Positions 18,633-27,419 of a stretch of DNA of 64,000 nucleotides are shown piece after piece. Position 1 is the stretch's first letter. The number at the start of each line of letters is the position of its first letter. The notes beneath the pieces were generated by a model. That model searched no databases and was not told where the DNA came from. It saw only the letters and a list, made by a program, of their open reading frames with translations. Both the position numbers and the translations under genes were made by a program. The DNA comes from Bacillus pumilus (GTDB lineage Bacteria > Bacillota > Bacilli > Bacillales > Bacillaceae), in contig NZ_CP101833.1 of the NCBI RefSeq assembly GCF_024498355.1, positions 1,593,001 through 1,657,000 on the forward strand. Direction: 5' to 3'.

Positions 18633-19622
18633 ATGACGAATTTAGATGTTGTTTACAATGTCCTGAAATGTTGGTTTTCGGAACAGCCTCACCGTGTAAC
18701 ACCTTTAAATGGAAGAAGTCCTAATGCAGGATGGCTTGTAGAATACACTAAAAACCGATTTGTATTAAAAAAATGTGTCAGGAATCATGATGCTGAATGG
18801 CTTCATTATTTAGAGGATTTAACAGATGCGTTGCTTGACCATGGGTTTCCGATTCAACCTATGATTGAGGCAAAGAACCAGCATAAAACCATTTTATACA
18901 GAGAGAGCTACTGGCAGCTACGGCCATATTTTGAAGGAAGACCATATGAAATGGGAAATCGTTCAGATGAACAAGAAGCCATTCGGGTGTTAAAAAAGCT
19001 TCATTCATTGAAAAATTTGCCGAAAGGTCCTGTGAATCCAAATTGTGAACTGAAAAACTGGATTACGTATCCTGATGACACGCTGAACGAGACGGCTTGT
19101 GCACTTAAAAAGATGGTTTCTTCGAAAAAGGCTGCTGCTTTACTCAAAGTCTATGAGCGGGAGCTAATGAATGTCCTCGTGATGCTAAATCCAAGTATTT
19201 ATGATGCGTTACCTCATGCTGTCACACATGGTGACTTTCATTCTGGCAACCTGCTGATCCGTAACAAGAAGCTCGCCATGGTTCTTGATTTCGATACAGC
19301 AGGTTATAGACCGCGAATATATGATGCAGCCATATCTGCTTTTTTGTTAACGAGAATCAAGCGTGGGACGTTTCAACTAGATATTTTTAAAACAATTCAA
19401 TTTTTAAAGACCTATGCCGAAGATTTATCGGAAAATGAATGGCGCTCTATATCTGCTTTTATCAGATTGTTATATATTCCAACAGGCCGATATTTAACGC
19501 TCCTGCAAAAGCATACGCCTCACTTCCTTAACTGGTATATTGATTGGTCTTTTCAAGCACTACAATCTGCAACGCACCAGCTGAAGGAAAATTGGTATCT
19601 CCAAAAGGAGATGAGGATATGA
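18633..19622 (+). CDS. Aminoglycoside phosphotransferase-family kinase (APH-like 2)
   Basis: A 329-residue APH-fold kinase with catalytic loop THGDFHSGNLL (about residue 200) and metal site VLDFDTAGYRPR. It differs from APH-like 1 at 5717-6634 and lies inside the biosynthetic operon, so it is more likely to phosphorylate an intermediate than to be a resistance enzyme. The ATG at 18633 follows AGGGGTGAGG and overlaps none of the preceding gene, which ends four bases earlier. The stop overlaps the next start (ATATGA). A sugar, cyclitol or amino alcohol substrate is plausible. Confidence 0.78.
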   Translation: MTNLDVVYNVLKCWFSEQPHRVTPLNGRSPNAGWLVEYTKNRFVLKKCVRNHDAEWLHYLEDLTDALLDHGFPIQPMIEAKNQHKTILYRESYWQLRPYFEGRPYEMGNRSDEQEAIRVLKKLHSLKNLPKGPVNPNCELKNWITYPDDTLNETACALKKMVSSKKAAALLKVYERELMNVLVMLNPSIYDALPHAVTHGDFHSGNLLIRNKKLAMVLDFDTAGYRPRIYDAAISAFLLTRIKRGTFQLDIFKTIQFLKTYAEDLSENEWRSISAFIRLLYIPTGRYLTLLQKHTPHFLNWYIDWSFQALQSATHQLKENWYLQKEMRI

Positions 19623-20347
19623 AAGTGGCTGTTGTCACAGGTGGAAATAGGGGCATAGGAAAAGAAGTGTGCAGACAGCTTGCTCAAGATGGCATGATTG
19701 TGATTTTAACAGCTCGGCAGCTTGAAAGCGCCCAATTAGCTGCTTCTGAAATGAATGAGCAGGTTGTTCCGTTTCAACTGGATGTCACAAATGCAGAAAC
19801 GGTTGATCGATTGTCGGCATTTATTAAGGAATCGTACGGAAGAGTGGACGTCTTGATTAATAATGCTGGTGTCTTTCATGACAATAGGAGGGATGACACA
19901 TTTCCATCTTTTCTAGACCTTTCTGTATCGACACTCCAAGAATCGATGGATGTCAATCTATATGGTGCAGTCAGAATGACGAAGGCCGTTTTTCCTTACA
20001 TGAAAGAGGCTAGGTATGGACGTATCGTCAATGTGTCTAGTGGTATGGGAAGGCTCTCTGCCATCCACGCTTCAGATGATGTCAGGCGTGACGGAAAAAG
20101 CGGCCCATATTATCGGATGTCAAAAGCTGCTTTGCACGTTCTCACAAAGGTCACAGCTTTAGAGGGAGCGCCCTATTCTATCCTTGCGAATGCTGTATGC
20201 CCGGGCTGGGTGCAAACGGACATGGGGTCATCAGAGGCTGTTAAAACTGTGCAGGAAGGTGCATCAGGGATTGTCTGGGCAGCGAAGCTACCTCGAGATG
20301 GACCAACAGGAGAATTATTGAGAGATGGAAATAGACTTCAGTGGTAG
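19619..20347 (+). CDS. Short-chain dehydrogenase/reductase 1
   Basis: A 242-residue classical SDR. The NAD(P)-binding motif is VVTGGNRGIGKEV at the N-terminus, LINNAG at about 80 and the catalytic Tyr-Lys is YYRMSKAAL (about 160). CPGWVQTDMG follows it. The frame extends upstream, but the ATG at 19619 sits behind AAAAGGAGATGAGG and gives the canonical start MKVAVVTGG; it overlaps the preceding stop. Closest in style to carbonyl reductases. Two adjacent SDRs and an inositol-phosphate synthase in the same operon suggest stepwise oxidation and reduction of a cyclitol or sugar. Confidence 0.86.
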   Translation: MKVAVVTGGNRGIGKEVCRQLAQDGMIVILTARQLESAQLAASEMNEQVVPFQLDVTNAETVDRLSAFIKESYGRVDVLINNAGVFHDNRRDDTFPSFLDLSVSTLQESMDVNLYGAVRMTKAVFPYMKEARYGRIVNVSSGMGRLSAIHASDDVRRDGKSGPYYRMSKAALHVLTKVTALEGAPYSILANAVCPGWVQTDMGSSEAVKTVQEGASGIVWAAKLPRDGPTGELLRDGNRLQW

Positions 20348-20360
20348 AGGAGGCAACTAC

Positions 20361-21134
20361 ATGCGAGGTATGAAAGAAAAGACAGTCATTGTCACAGGCG
20401 GAGCACAAGGAATTGGATTTGCGGTCGCAGAACGAGCAGCACAAGAAGGCGCACAAGTCGTGATTGCTGATCACCATGTAGAATACGGGAAAGAAGCAGA
20501 AAGACTGCTCAAAGCAAAAGGATATGAGGTTTTGTTTATAGAGGCTGATATTGCAGAGGAAGCAGCAATCATTTCAATGGTAGAAAAAACAGCCATTCAT
20601 TTTAGGCAGATTGACATGCTGGTTAATTGTGCAGCGGTTTTTATTATGCGAGGCCTTGAAGCAACCGTTGAAGAATGGCGGCGCATCATGGATTTGAATA
20701 TTATGGGACAAGCTCTTTGCGTCAAACATACTGCACCGCATATGGAGAAGACAGGGAAAGGCTCCATTGTCAATATTGCATCAATCTCAGGTCACATTGC
20801 CCAGCCGAAATATTTAACATATAACGCAACGAAAGCAGCCGTTGTGAATATGACGAGATGTATGGCAATGGATTTAGCTGATGCAGGTATTCGTGTAAAT
20901 GCAGTCAATCCAGGTACGGTATGGAATAAAAATAACGAACGGTTTCATTTAGAAGAACTTGGTCTGACAAGAGAACAAGCGAATCAGCACCCTGATATTG
21001 GAGGAATGCACATGCTGAAACGAACAGCTGATCCAGAGGAGATCGCATCGGCTGTCATCTTCCTTCTTTCAGATGAAGCGAGCTTTATTACAGGAGAAAA
21101 TTTAATGGTTGACGGCGGCTATACTGCCATGTAG
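20361..21134 (+). CDS. Short-chain dehydrogenase/reductase 2
   Basis: A 257-residue classical SDR with VIVTGGAQGIGFAV, LVNCAA (a variant of the NNAG motif), catalytic YLTYNATKAAVV and VNPGTVWNKN. The C-terminal EEIASAVIFLLSDEASFITGE segment is typical of glucose/inositol dehydrogenase-like SDRs. The ATG at 20361 is seven bases after GAGGAGG. It is only distantly similar to SDR 1, so it is not a tandem duplicate. NAD versus NADP preference is not certain; the Asp at the end of the second strand (VVIADHH) favours NAD. Confidence 0.86.
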   Translation: MRGMKEKTVIVTGGAQGIGFAVAERAAQEGAQVVIADHHVEYGKEAERLLKAKGYEVLFIEADIAEEAAIISMVEKTAIHFRQIDMLVNCAAVFIMRGLEATVEEWRRIMDLNIMGQALCVKHTAPHMEKTGKGSIVNIASISGHIAQPKYLTYNATKAAVVNMTRCMAMDLADAGIRVNAVNPGTVWNKNNERFHLEELGLTREQANQHPDIGGMHMLKRTADPEEIASAVIFLLSDEASFITGENLMVDGGYTAM

Positions 21135-21149
21135 AGGAGCAAAAATCTC

Positions 21150-21956
21150 ATGAAATTTGATCTGCACACACATCACCAACGCTGCGGTCATGCGAAGGGA
21201 AAGATCAGAGAATATATCGATGAGGCTGTCAAATTAGGTCTGGAGTTTATTGGAATATCAGATCATTCCCCGTTTTTTGGTGAAGAGGTCGATCACTTTA
21301 AACCCTGGGTGGCAATGGCTAAAAGTGAATTTCATTCATATGTAGAGGAAGTCCTGCAATTGAAGAAGGAATATGACGGGAAAATTCATGTGCTGTTAGG
21401 CGTTGAATCTGACTATTTTCCAGAACACGAGGCCCTCTACCGAGACGTGTATCGACATTATCCATTTGATTATATCATCGGCTCAGTCCATGTCAGTAAT
21501 GGATATGACCTATTTAACCGAAAGCGCTGGGAACGTATCACAGAGCAGCAAGCCATGATCGAAAAAGAAGCGTATTACCAGCTGATTCAAATGTCCGCAG
21601 AGAGTCGTATGTTTGATATTTTAGGTCATATTGACGCCTTAAAAGGATTTTACCCAGAGATTGCTCATATCAAAACAGAAGCTGTCGATGATGCACTGAA
21701 AGCGATTGCGGAGAGTGGTTCTGTCATTGAAGTCAATACATCTGGTAAAACAAAAGACTGCGGAGGATGGTATCCATCAATTGATCTATTAGAACGCGCC
21801 AAGTTTTATGGCATTGATGTCACGTTTGGCTCTGACGCACATGAGCCAGCCCGCGTGGCAGATGATTGGCTGGAAGTGAAACATACGTTGAAGGAACTGG
21901 GGTATCAAGAATGGTGCATTTTTCAATCTCGTCAAAAGCGCAAATTGGCTCTATAA
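21150..21956 (+). CDS. PHP-domain phosphatase, histidinol-phosphatase (HisK) type
   Basis: A 268-residue PHP protein. The metal-binding motifs are present: DLHTHHQRCGHA at the N-terminus, GISDHSPFF (about 38), GVESDYFPE (about 90), IGSVHV, ILGHIDALK, and GSDAHEPARV near the C-terminus. This is the layout of HisK histidinol-phosphate phosphatase. Bacillus has a histidinol phosphatase elsewhere, and no other his genes are near, so I infer that this copy dephosphorylates a cluster intermediate such as an inositol or amino-alcohol phosphate. It starts at an ATG behind AGAGGAGC. Confidence 0.82.
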   Translation: MKFDLHTHHQRCGHAKGKIREYIDEAVKLGLEFIGISDHSPFFGEEVDHFKPWVAMAKSEFHSYVEEVLQLKKEYDGKIHVLLGVESDYFPEHEALYRDVYRHYPFDYIIGSVHVSNGYDLFNRKRWERITEQQAMIEKEAYYQLIQMSAESRMFDILGHIDALKGFYPEIAHIKTEAVDDALKAIAESGSVIEVNTSGKTKDCGGWYPSIDLLERAKFYGIDVTFGSDAHEPARVADDWLEVKHTLKELGYQEWCIFQSRQKRKLAL

Positions 21957-21980
21957 ATTTATAAAAAAGGGGTTATGAAA

Positions 21981-23066
21981 ATGACAAAAGTTCGTGTAGC
22001 AATTGCTGGAGTAGGTTCATGTGCATCAAGTATCGTTCAATTTGTAGAAATGGCAAAGGAAAAAATGGATACGCCCTCTGGTGTTATGCATGAAGTCATT
22101 GGAGGCTATCAATTATCTGACGTGGAATTTGTTGCAGCTTTTGAAGTGGATCAAAATAAAGTAGGAAAAGATTTATCAGAGGCGATACTTACTAAACCAA
22201 CGGCTGCCATTAAACATATAGAAGTTCCTTTTTTCCAAGTGTCAGTTGAAGCAGGCCCTTTATGTGATGGGCTTGAAGGAGATTTGTCCAACTGTATTCA
22301 ACCGCATGAAGATTCCCTGAAAATCAACACACATGACGTGACGCAAAGACTGAAGGACGTACAGGCAGATGTACTTGTCTGCTTCTTACCGACAGGCTCG
22401 TTCGAAGCTGTTCGAGTATACGCAGAGGCATGTGCACACGCTCATACCGCCTTTATTAATGCAACACCAGAGCCAGTGGCAAATGACCCTGAATTTGTCA
22501 AAATGTTTGAAGACTCAGGTACCCCGCTTCTTGGAGACGATTTAAGAAGTCATTTAGGTGCAACGACACTGCATACAGCGTTGATTGAACTATTGAAATC
22601 CCGCGGCATTGATATCACCAATACGTACCAATTGAATGTCGGAGGCAACACAGACTTTTTAAACCTTGCCAATCCAATGAGATCAACGAGTAAGCAAAAA
22701 TCGAAGAGAAAAGCATTATTTGCATCTGGTATTGATGCCAGTGAAGTCGCAGCAGGTCCAAATGGATATGTCAGCTATCTAGGTGATCATAAAGTCTGCT
22801 TTCTTCGATTAGAAGGAAATTCTGTTTTAGATTCTGAGATTTCACTTGAAATCCGCTTACAAGTAGAAGATAGTCCAAATTCAGCTGGTGTTATTGCGAA
22901 TGCGATGCGTGTAGCAAAAGCAGCTAAAGACTTGAATCACAGTGGTGTCATTCATGACGTCTGCCCATTCTTATTTAAAAGTCCTCCAATTGGACAAGTA
23001 GATTCAGAATCATTGCGTTTGTTCAATGATTATGTAGCAAATGCTGAGCTGAAAAAGGTGTTATAA
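21981..23066 (+). CDS. Inositol-3-phosphate synthase family protein
   Basis: A 361-residue protein of the inositol-1(3)-phosphate synthase family, in the short form found in archaea and actinobacteria. It starts VRVAIAGVGSCASSIVQFVE (dinucleotide loop). It has VEFVAAFEVDQNKVGKDLSEAI, FLPTGS, FINATPEPVA, GDDLRSHLGATTLH, NVGGNTDFLNL and KSKRKALF, where the last lysines are expected at the active site. The enzyme turns glucose-6-phosphate into inositol-3-phosphate using NAD. The ATG at 21981 is preferred over 21975 because AAAAGGGG is then eight bases away. B. subtilis does not have this enzyme family in core metabolism as far as I know, which marks the gene as pathway-specific. Confidence 0.85.
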   Translation: MTKVRVAIAGVGSCASSIVQFVEMAKEKMDTPSGVMHEVIGGYQLSDVEFVAAFEVDQNKVGKDLSEAILTKPTAAIKHIEVPFFQVSVEAGPLCDGLEGDLSNCIQPHEDSLKINTHDVTQRLKDVQADVLVCFLPTGSFEAVRVYAEACAHAHTAFINATPEPVANDPEFVKMFEDSGTPLLGDDLRSHLGATTLHTALIELLKSRGIDITNTYQLNVGGNTDFLNLANPMRSTSKQKSKRKALFASGIDASEVAAGPNGYVSYLGDHKVCFLRLEGNSVLDSEISLEIRLQVEDSPNSAGVIANAMRVAKAAKDLNHSGVIHDVCPFLFKSPPIGQVDSESLRLFNDYVANAELKKVL

Positions 23067-23918
23067 GTGGAAGCGGAACTTAACCTTCGTGAGATAAAAT
23101 TTGCCGCTTTTGACTTGGATGGAACATTAATTGACGATCGAGGTCAACTCATTGGTGATGTCCATGGCGCAGTGAACATACTGCGCCAAAGAGGCATTAT
23201 TCCAATGATCGTGACAGGTAGAACCTATGATTCTTTCTTTTCTCTGAACTTAGATCCTTCTCTACTTCATTTATTTCACCACGATGTTCTACTGAATGAT
23301 GGAAATGTCGTTTGCCATCATCAAAAGAAAACATTTGACGTCAAACAATATCTAGATTCCGCTTTATGCAAACAAATCATCTCATTATTTGATAGAAAAG
23401 CTGAATTTGTCATGGAATCAAATGGGAAGCACGTGGCGTCAAGTAAAAGCGCTAAGTTGAAATACTGCATGCTTTACACATTTCCACGAGAAAAAATAGA
23501 GGTTGGTCACAAGAAAGAATTCCACTTTGACCGTGTGACGAAATTATTTATTTTACCAAAAGAAACAATAGATATCGCACATCAATTAAGAGATTGCTAT
23601 TGTGAGGTAGCAGATGCCCAGTTTTTAAATGCTCAAGTGATTTCTCCGAAAGGAATTTGTAAGGCAGATATGCTGGGGCACCATTTATTAGACTGTTTTG
23701 GGGAAAGTGATTTAGGCCGCGTGATGGCTTTTGGAAATGGTCATAATGACAGGCTTCTGCTGAAGAAGGCCAAGTGGGGGGTGGCAGTTCAAGATAGTCA
23801 TCCGTCAGCGATTGAGTTATGTGATGTTCATTTAAAAGAGCCTATTTATAACTATCTTCTTAAAGCTTTACAAACGCCTGAAGCACCACACGTAATCAAT
23901 GAAAAGGGAGGTATTTAG
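23067..23918 (+). CDS. HAD-family (Cof-type) phosphatase
   Basis: A 283-residue type IIB HAD hydrolase. Motif I is AFDLDGTLIDD (Asp16 and Asp18), motif II IVTGRT, motif III a lysine in ISPKGICKADM, and motif IV AFGNGHNDRLLL. A cap domain lies between motifs II and III. These enzymes remove phosphate from sugars, cofactors or cyclitols. It starts with GTG directly after the previous stop, with AAAAGGTG lying inside the end of the inositol-phosphate synthase gene, so translation is coupled. That makes it a reasonable candidate for the inositol-phosphate phosphatase of the pathway (inference). Confidence 0.84.
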   Translation: MEAELNLREIKFAAFDLDGTLIDDRGQLIGDVHGAVNILRQRGIIPMIVTGRTYDSFFSLNLDPSLLHLFHHDVLLNDGNVVCHHQKKTFDVKQYLDSALCKQIISLFDRKAEFVMESNGKHVASSKSAKLKYCMLYTFPREKIEVGHKKEFHFDRVTKLFILPKETIDIAHQLRDCYCEVADAQFLNAQVISPKGICKADMLGHHLLDCFGESDLGRVMAFGNGHNDRLLLKKAKWGVAVQDSHPSAIELCDVHLKEPIYNYLLKALQTPEAPHVINEKGGI

Positions 23919-25055
23919 TTGAGGACCCTTAAGCTGCCTTTACCAGACACACTAAAAGAAACAATGATACCGGATTTTATGGAAAGAGTTTCATTTCTAT
24001 CTGCCCACATTCTGCATGTTGCCCTTCGTGAAGAGGAGTCTGTCATTGAAGTAACAGTAGATCAAAAGGGAGATGCGGATGCAATCTCAACGGCGTTTTT
24101 GAAGTTATCGTCGAACGCGGCTCAATTGCGCAGGTTTCGTGAAAAAGAAATGAAATCAAATATTCATTTAACCAGTGAGCCTGTTCATTCCAAATTAAGC
24201 GGGGATGACCAAATGCGAACCTTTTATGATGAAATTGAAATGGAACTCTCCCACTACTTTGACCAATTGTTTTTAAATATGGGGGCTTCACTAGGAGCCA
24301 AACAAAGACGATATCCTTCTACGATCAGTAAAGAGTTAATGGAGAAATGTAAATATCATACGAATTTTCCGCAAAATATTTATTCTGTTTTTGAAATACC
24401 GCATGATTATCAAATTATTGATGATATTCGAGAGAAACATCATGGTTTTCTTCCTGAACACTTTCAGCAGGCAGGCCGTTTTTTACAACCGTGTATTTGT
24501 TATCACTGTTACGAGGAATGGGAAGGGAAGACGTATGCAGACTATCAGATCATGACAGCTGCGGGTCAATGCTTTAGACATGAAATTTCTTGGAAAGTTG
24601 ATCCACTAAGGAAACTAGAATTTAGTATGCGTGAAATTGTGTTTATTGGTGAAAGCGAATATATCAATGAAACAAGAAAAACACTCCTTGAAAACACATG
24701 GCAATGCTTTCATCAGCTTGGCCTTAGTGGAAAGGTGACGACAGCAAATGATCCCTTTTTCTTTTATGATGATATGGATAAAGCGAATTATCAATTAATG
24801 GCTAACAGCAAATATGAATTGGTAGCTGTTACAGAAAAGAAAGACGTATCGATCGCTTCTTTTAATGATTGTGGAGAGATGCTTTGTGACAGGTTCCAGA
24901 TCAAAGGAGAAAATGGTCTGCCGCTTTATTCAGGTTGCGCCGCATTTGGTATCGATCGATGGGTTCAAGTATTTTTACAAACGTACGGTCGAAATCGAAA
25001 GAATTGGCCTGAAGAAATGCTTCATTTAAAGGAGGGTAGCTATGCTGCAAAGTAA
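23919..25055 (+). CDS. Amino acid:[carrier protein] ligase, seryl-tRNA-synthetase-like
   Basis: A 378-residue protein that resembles the catalytic core of atypical seryl-tRNA synthetase without a tRNA-binding arm. This is the family shown in Bradyrhizobium and Agrobacterium to charge glycine or alanine onto a small carrier protein. I see the three expected zinc ligands: Cys144 (KCKYHTNFPQN), Glu239 (FSMREIVFIG) and Cys340 (SGCAAFGIDRW). The last also forms class II motif 3 with Arg347. Motif 2 is in GQCFRHE. The TTG start follows GGGAGG. The obvious substrates are the two free carrier proteins at 5283 and 10280. The amino acid is not predictable here. Confidence 0.82.
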   Translation: MRTLKLPLPDTLKETMIPDFMERVSFLSAHILHVALREEESVIEVTVDQKGDADAISTAFLKLSSNAAQLRRFREKEMKSNIHLTSEPVHSKLSGDDQMRTFYDEIEMELSHYFDQLFLNMGASLGAKQRRYPSTISKELMEKCKYHTNFPQNIYSVFEIPHDYQIIDDIREKHHGFLPEHFQQAGRFLQPCICYHCYEEWEGKTYADYQIMTAAGQCFRHEISWKVDPLRKLEFSMREIVFIGESEYINETRKTLLENTWQCFHQLGLSGKVTTANDPFFFYDDMDKANYQLMANSKYELVAVTEKKDVSIASFNDCGEMLCDRFQIKGENGLPLYSGCAAFGIDRWVQVFLQTYGRNRKNWPEEMLHLKEGSYAAK

Positions 25056-26172
25056 TCTCACTCAAGAAGAGCACACAGCCCTCATCTTATCGACTCCTTT
25101 TTTAAAAGACAACCAGATTAAGGAGATGCAGAAGCTTCTGTATCAGCAGCAAGACTGGAATGTCATTCTCGGAATGTTACATGTTCACCGGACAGCAGGT
25201 ATTGCATGGAAGAATATTAAACAATATGCCATTCATTTAAGAAAAGATTTTAAAGCGACTTATTTTTTAAAGTCTTTAGAGATTATGTACAAGGGTCAGT
25301 TAGAAACAGCACGAGACAATATCACGTTAAACGATCGATTATTTCAAGCACTTGATCAAAAGGGAATTGAATATGCCATTGTAAAAGGAAGTGTGATTGG
25401 CCAGTGGGCGTATGGAGATGTAGGACTTAGGTTATTTGGAGACAACGATCTCTTTATCTCACAAGATCAGCTGCAAGAAACTGGACATATATTAAAAGAC
25501 TTAGGTTATATTCAAGGTTCTTGGAACTATGAAACCGAGGCTGTCACACCTGCCAAACGAAGCGAAATTCTTTACCTCATCATGAACTCACATCAAACCT
25601 ACACCTATATGAAACCTTCTCCAGAATGCCGTTTTATTGATTGTCATAAAATTGATGTTCAGTTTTCTGTAGACCTCATGACAGGAAACCGGACGGATTC
25701 AATTGTCCAAGAGATGCTGTCTAGACGAATTCAGACATCTGTTGATCAACACCTTGTATGGTCATTAAAAGAAGAGGATATGCTGCTTTTCTTATGTATT
25801 CATTTTTACAAAGAGGCCATTTATTTAAATGAAGTCGAATCAATGAAAGACTTACTTCTTTATAAACTGCTTGATATATATGGGATGTTTATGAGGGAAG
25901 ACCTTGTTGATGTAGATCTATTTGTCAATCGAACGAAAACATATGGATTTGAAAAGATGGTCTATTTCGCTTTTCATTATGTGAATGAAGTCTTCCCGCA
26001 TACCATTTCGGATATCATAATGGATGCACTTCAACCGGAATCGCTTACTTATTTATCGGAAGTGCTTGATGCAAATGATGTCATTCATACTTGGGATCAG
26101 CCGATTCGTAAACGCTTCTTTCATATTAATCGGTCTTTAGATATTAAAAAGCATTCTGTTCATAAGGAGTAG
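25042..26172 (+). CDS. Nucleotidyltransferase-family protein (NTP_transf_5 type) 2
   Basis: A 376-residue protein related to the one at 12257-13402. The core block is YAIVKGSVIGQWAYGDVGLRLFGDNDLFI (about 112-140), again with Lys-Gly, Gly-Leu-Arg and an Asp-x-Asp-like pair (DND). Beyond the core the two copies have diverged, though both have a Phe/Tyr-rich DMLLFLCIHFYKEA / DFLIHLAFHLYKEA helix. The ATG lies behind AAAGGAGGG and overlaps the preceding gene by 14 bases. No function is known; adenylylation or another nucleotidyl transfer to an intermediate is what the fold suggests. Confidence 0.68.
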   Translation: MLQSNLTQEEHTALILSTPFLKDNQIKEMQKLLYQQQDWNVILGMLHVHRTAGIAWKNIKQYAIHLRKDFKATYFLKSLEIMYKGQLETARDNITLNDRLFQALDQKGIEYAIVKGSVIGQWAYGDVGLRLFGDNDLFISQDQLQETGHILKDLGYIQGSWNYETEAVTPAKRSEILYLIMNSHQTYTYMKPSPECRFIDCHKIDVQFSVDLMTGNRTDSIVQEMLSRRIQTSVDQHLVWSLKEEDMLLFLCIHFYKEAIYLNEVESMKDLLLYKLLDIYGMFMREDLVDVDLFVNRTKTYGFEKMVYFAFHYVNEVFPHTISDIIMDALQPESLTYLSEVLDANDVIHTWDQPIRKRFFHINRSLDIKKHSVHKE

Positions 26173-26176
26173 TGTG

Positions 26177-27403
26177 ATGAAAGATCCGGCAACGCTATTT
26201 GATTTTGAGGGAAGAAACGACGTGATATGGTTTGGGAATATGAATCAAGAACAAAGCTGGGATCAAACAAGGGCTTTACCTGTGATGACAGACCATGTTC
26301 AAAATGAACTGGTACTTCAGCAAGAACAACAACTGCTTTTGATTGCATCTAAGGATCATCATGTCATCTTTCACCATCAGCCTGAAGCGGCTTTTTTAGC
26401 CTATTTGAAAAAAAGAGGTGTCCAGCTGCCACAGATCACTCAAAAAGAAGATGCGTTTAAACTTAAGGGCTTCATTGTCCCCTATCTTTTTGATGAGTCC
26501 CTTGAACAAGAAGCATTTATTGAAAATAGAAGGATATATGGATCAAATCCAAAACTCGTTAAGCGGTTCAATCATAAAGTTTTCACTAGAAGATGGGCGG
26601 AAAAGCATCAATTTAAAGTCACTTGCGGTGCTATTTGTCAAAATGCGGACGAGTTAAAACGGACGTATGAAGAATTAAGGGAGAAGAACTTCTCAAAAAT
26701 GGTTCTCAAAATACCTTATGGATCATCTGGGAAGGGGCTTCGTATTTTAAAAAATGAACGAGATTTCATGCAGCTTTTGACCTTTATTGAAAGAAGAAAA
26801 ATTCAAACAGACCTGATATTAGAGGGATGGCATCCGATTAAAAGATCATTAAATGCCCAACTGCTTATTCAAGATAAAGAGTCACACTTACTTTCAATTA
26901 CAGAGCAGAAAATCAATGAAGACGGCATCTATTTAGGGACCGATTTTGCTCCTGTTTATGAAATGGACAAAAAACGTGAATACGAAGAAAGCATGCATCG
27001 AATTATAGAGCTTCTCTATGAAGAAGGATATAGAGGTGTGGTTGGAGTCGATTCGATTATTGATGAAGATGAACAGCTCATACCGATTATTGAAATAAAT
27101 GCTCGTTTCACGCAGGTTACTTATTTACTCCCGATCATTTGCCGTTTTTTTTCAACGTACGAATATATCGAGAGCCGCTTGAAAAGATTCTCATGCAGCG
27201 CTGATTTGCCATTTGAAGATATTTTAAAGGCCATCACTAAAGCACTCAACCCAGGAGAAGATGGTGGGTTTTTTATTTATACATTTGGTAAGAAGAGAGC
27301 TGACGATATGTGGCACTATCGATTGTTCATATTGTTTTATCATATGAAAAAGGAGAAGCAGGACAAGATGCTGACAATTTTTGATGAAATGGAATTTTCT
27401 TAA
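26177..27403 (+). CDS. ATP-grasp ligase
   Basis: A 408-residue ATP-grasp protein. The ATP-binding lysine and glycine-rich loop are in MVLKIPYGSSGKGLRIL (about 175-195), the hinge in DLILEGWHP and the metal-binding acidic end in VGVDSIIDEDEQLIPIIEINARFT (about 290-315). In the butirosin pathway an ATP-grasp enzyme (BtrJ) loads glutamate onto the carrier protein BtrI. Here the next gene encodes a BtrK-like decarboxylase, so the same job is the best guess. The ATG at 26177 is eight bases from AAGGAG; a GTG at 26174 is also possible. Confidence 0.8.
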   Translation: MKDPATLFDFEGRNDVIWFGNMNQEQSWDQTRALPVMTDHVQNELVLQQEQQLLLIASKDHHVIFHHQPEAAFLAYLKKRGVQLPQITQKEDAFKLKGFIVPYLFDESLEQEAFIENRRIYGSNPKLVKRFNHKVFTRRWAEKHQFKVTCGAICQNADELKRTYEELREKNFSKMVLKIPYGSSGKGLRILKNERDFMQLLTFIERRKIQTDLILEGWHPIKRSLNAQLLIQDKESHLLSITEQKINEDGIYLGTDFAPVYEMDKKREYEESMHRIIELLYEEGYRGVVGVDSIIDEDEQLIPIIEINARFTQVTYLLPIICRFFSTYEYIESRLKRFSCSADLPFEDILKAITKALNPGEDGGFFIYTFGKKRADDMWHYRLFILFYHMKKEKQDKMLTIFDEMEFS

Positions 27404-27419
27404 GAAAGGAGGAGGGGAT

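Noticed and set aside
21150..21956. A histidine-biosynthesis locus because of the HisK-type phosphatase.
   Set aside because: No other his genes are present. The phosphatase is embedded in the cyclitol-type gene block.
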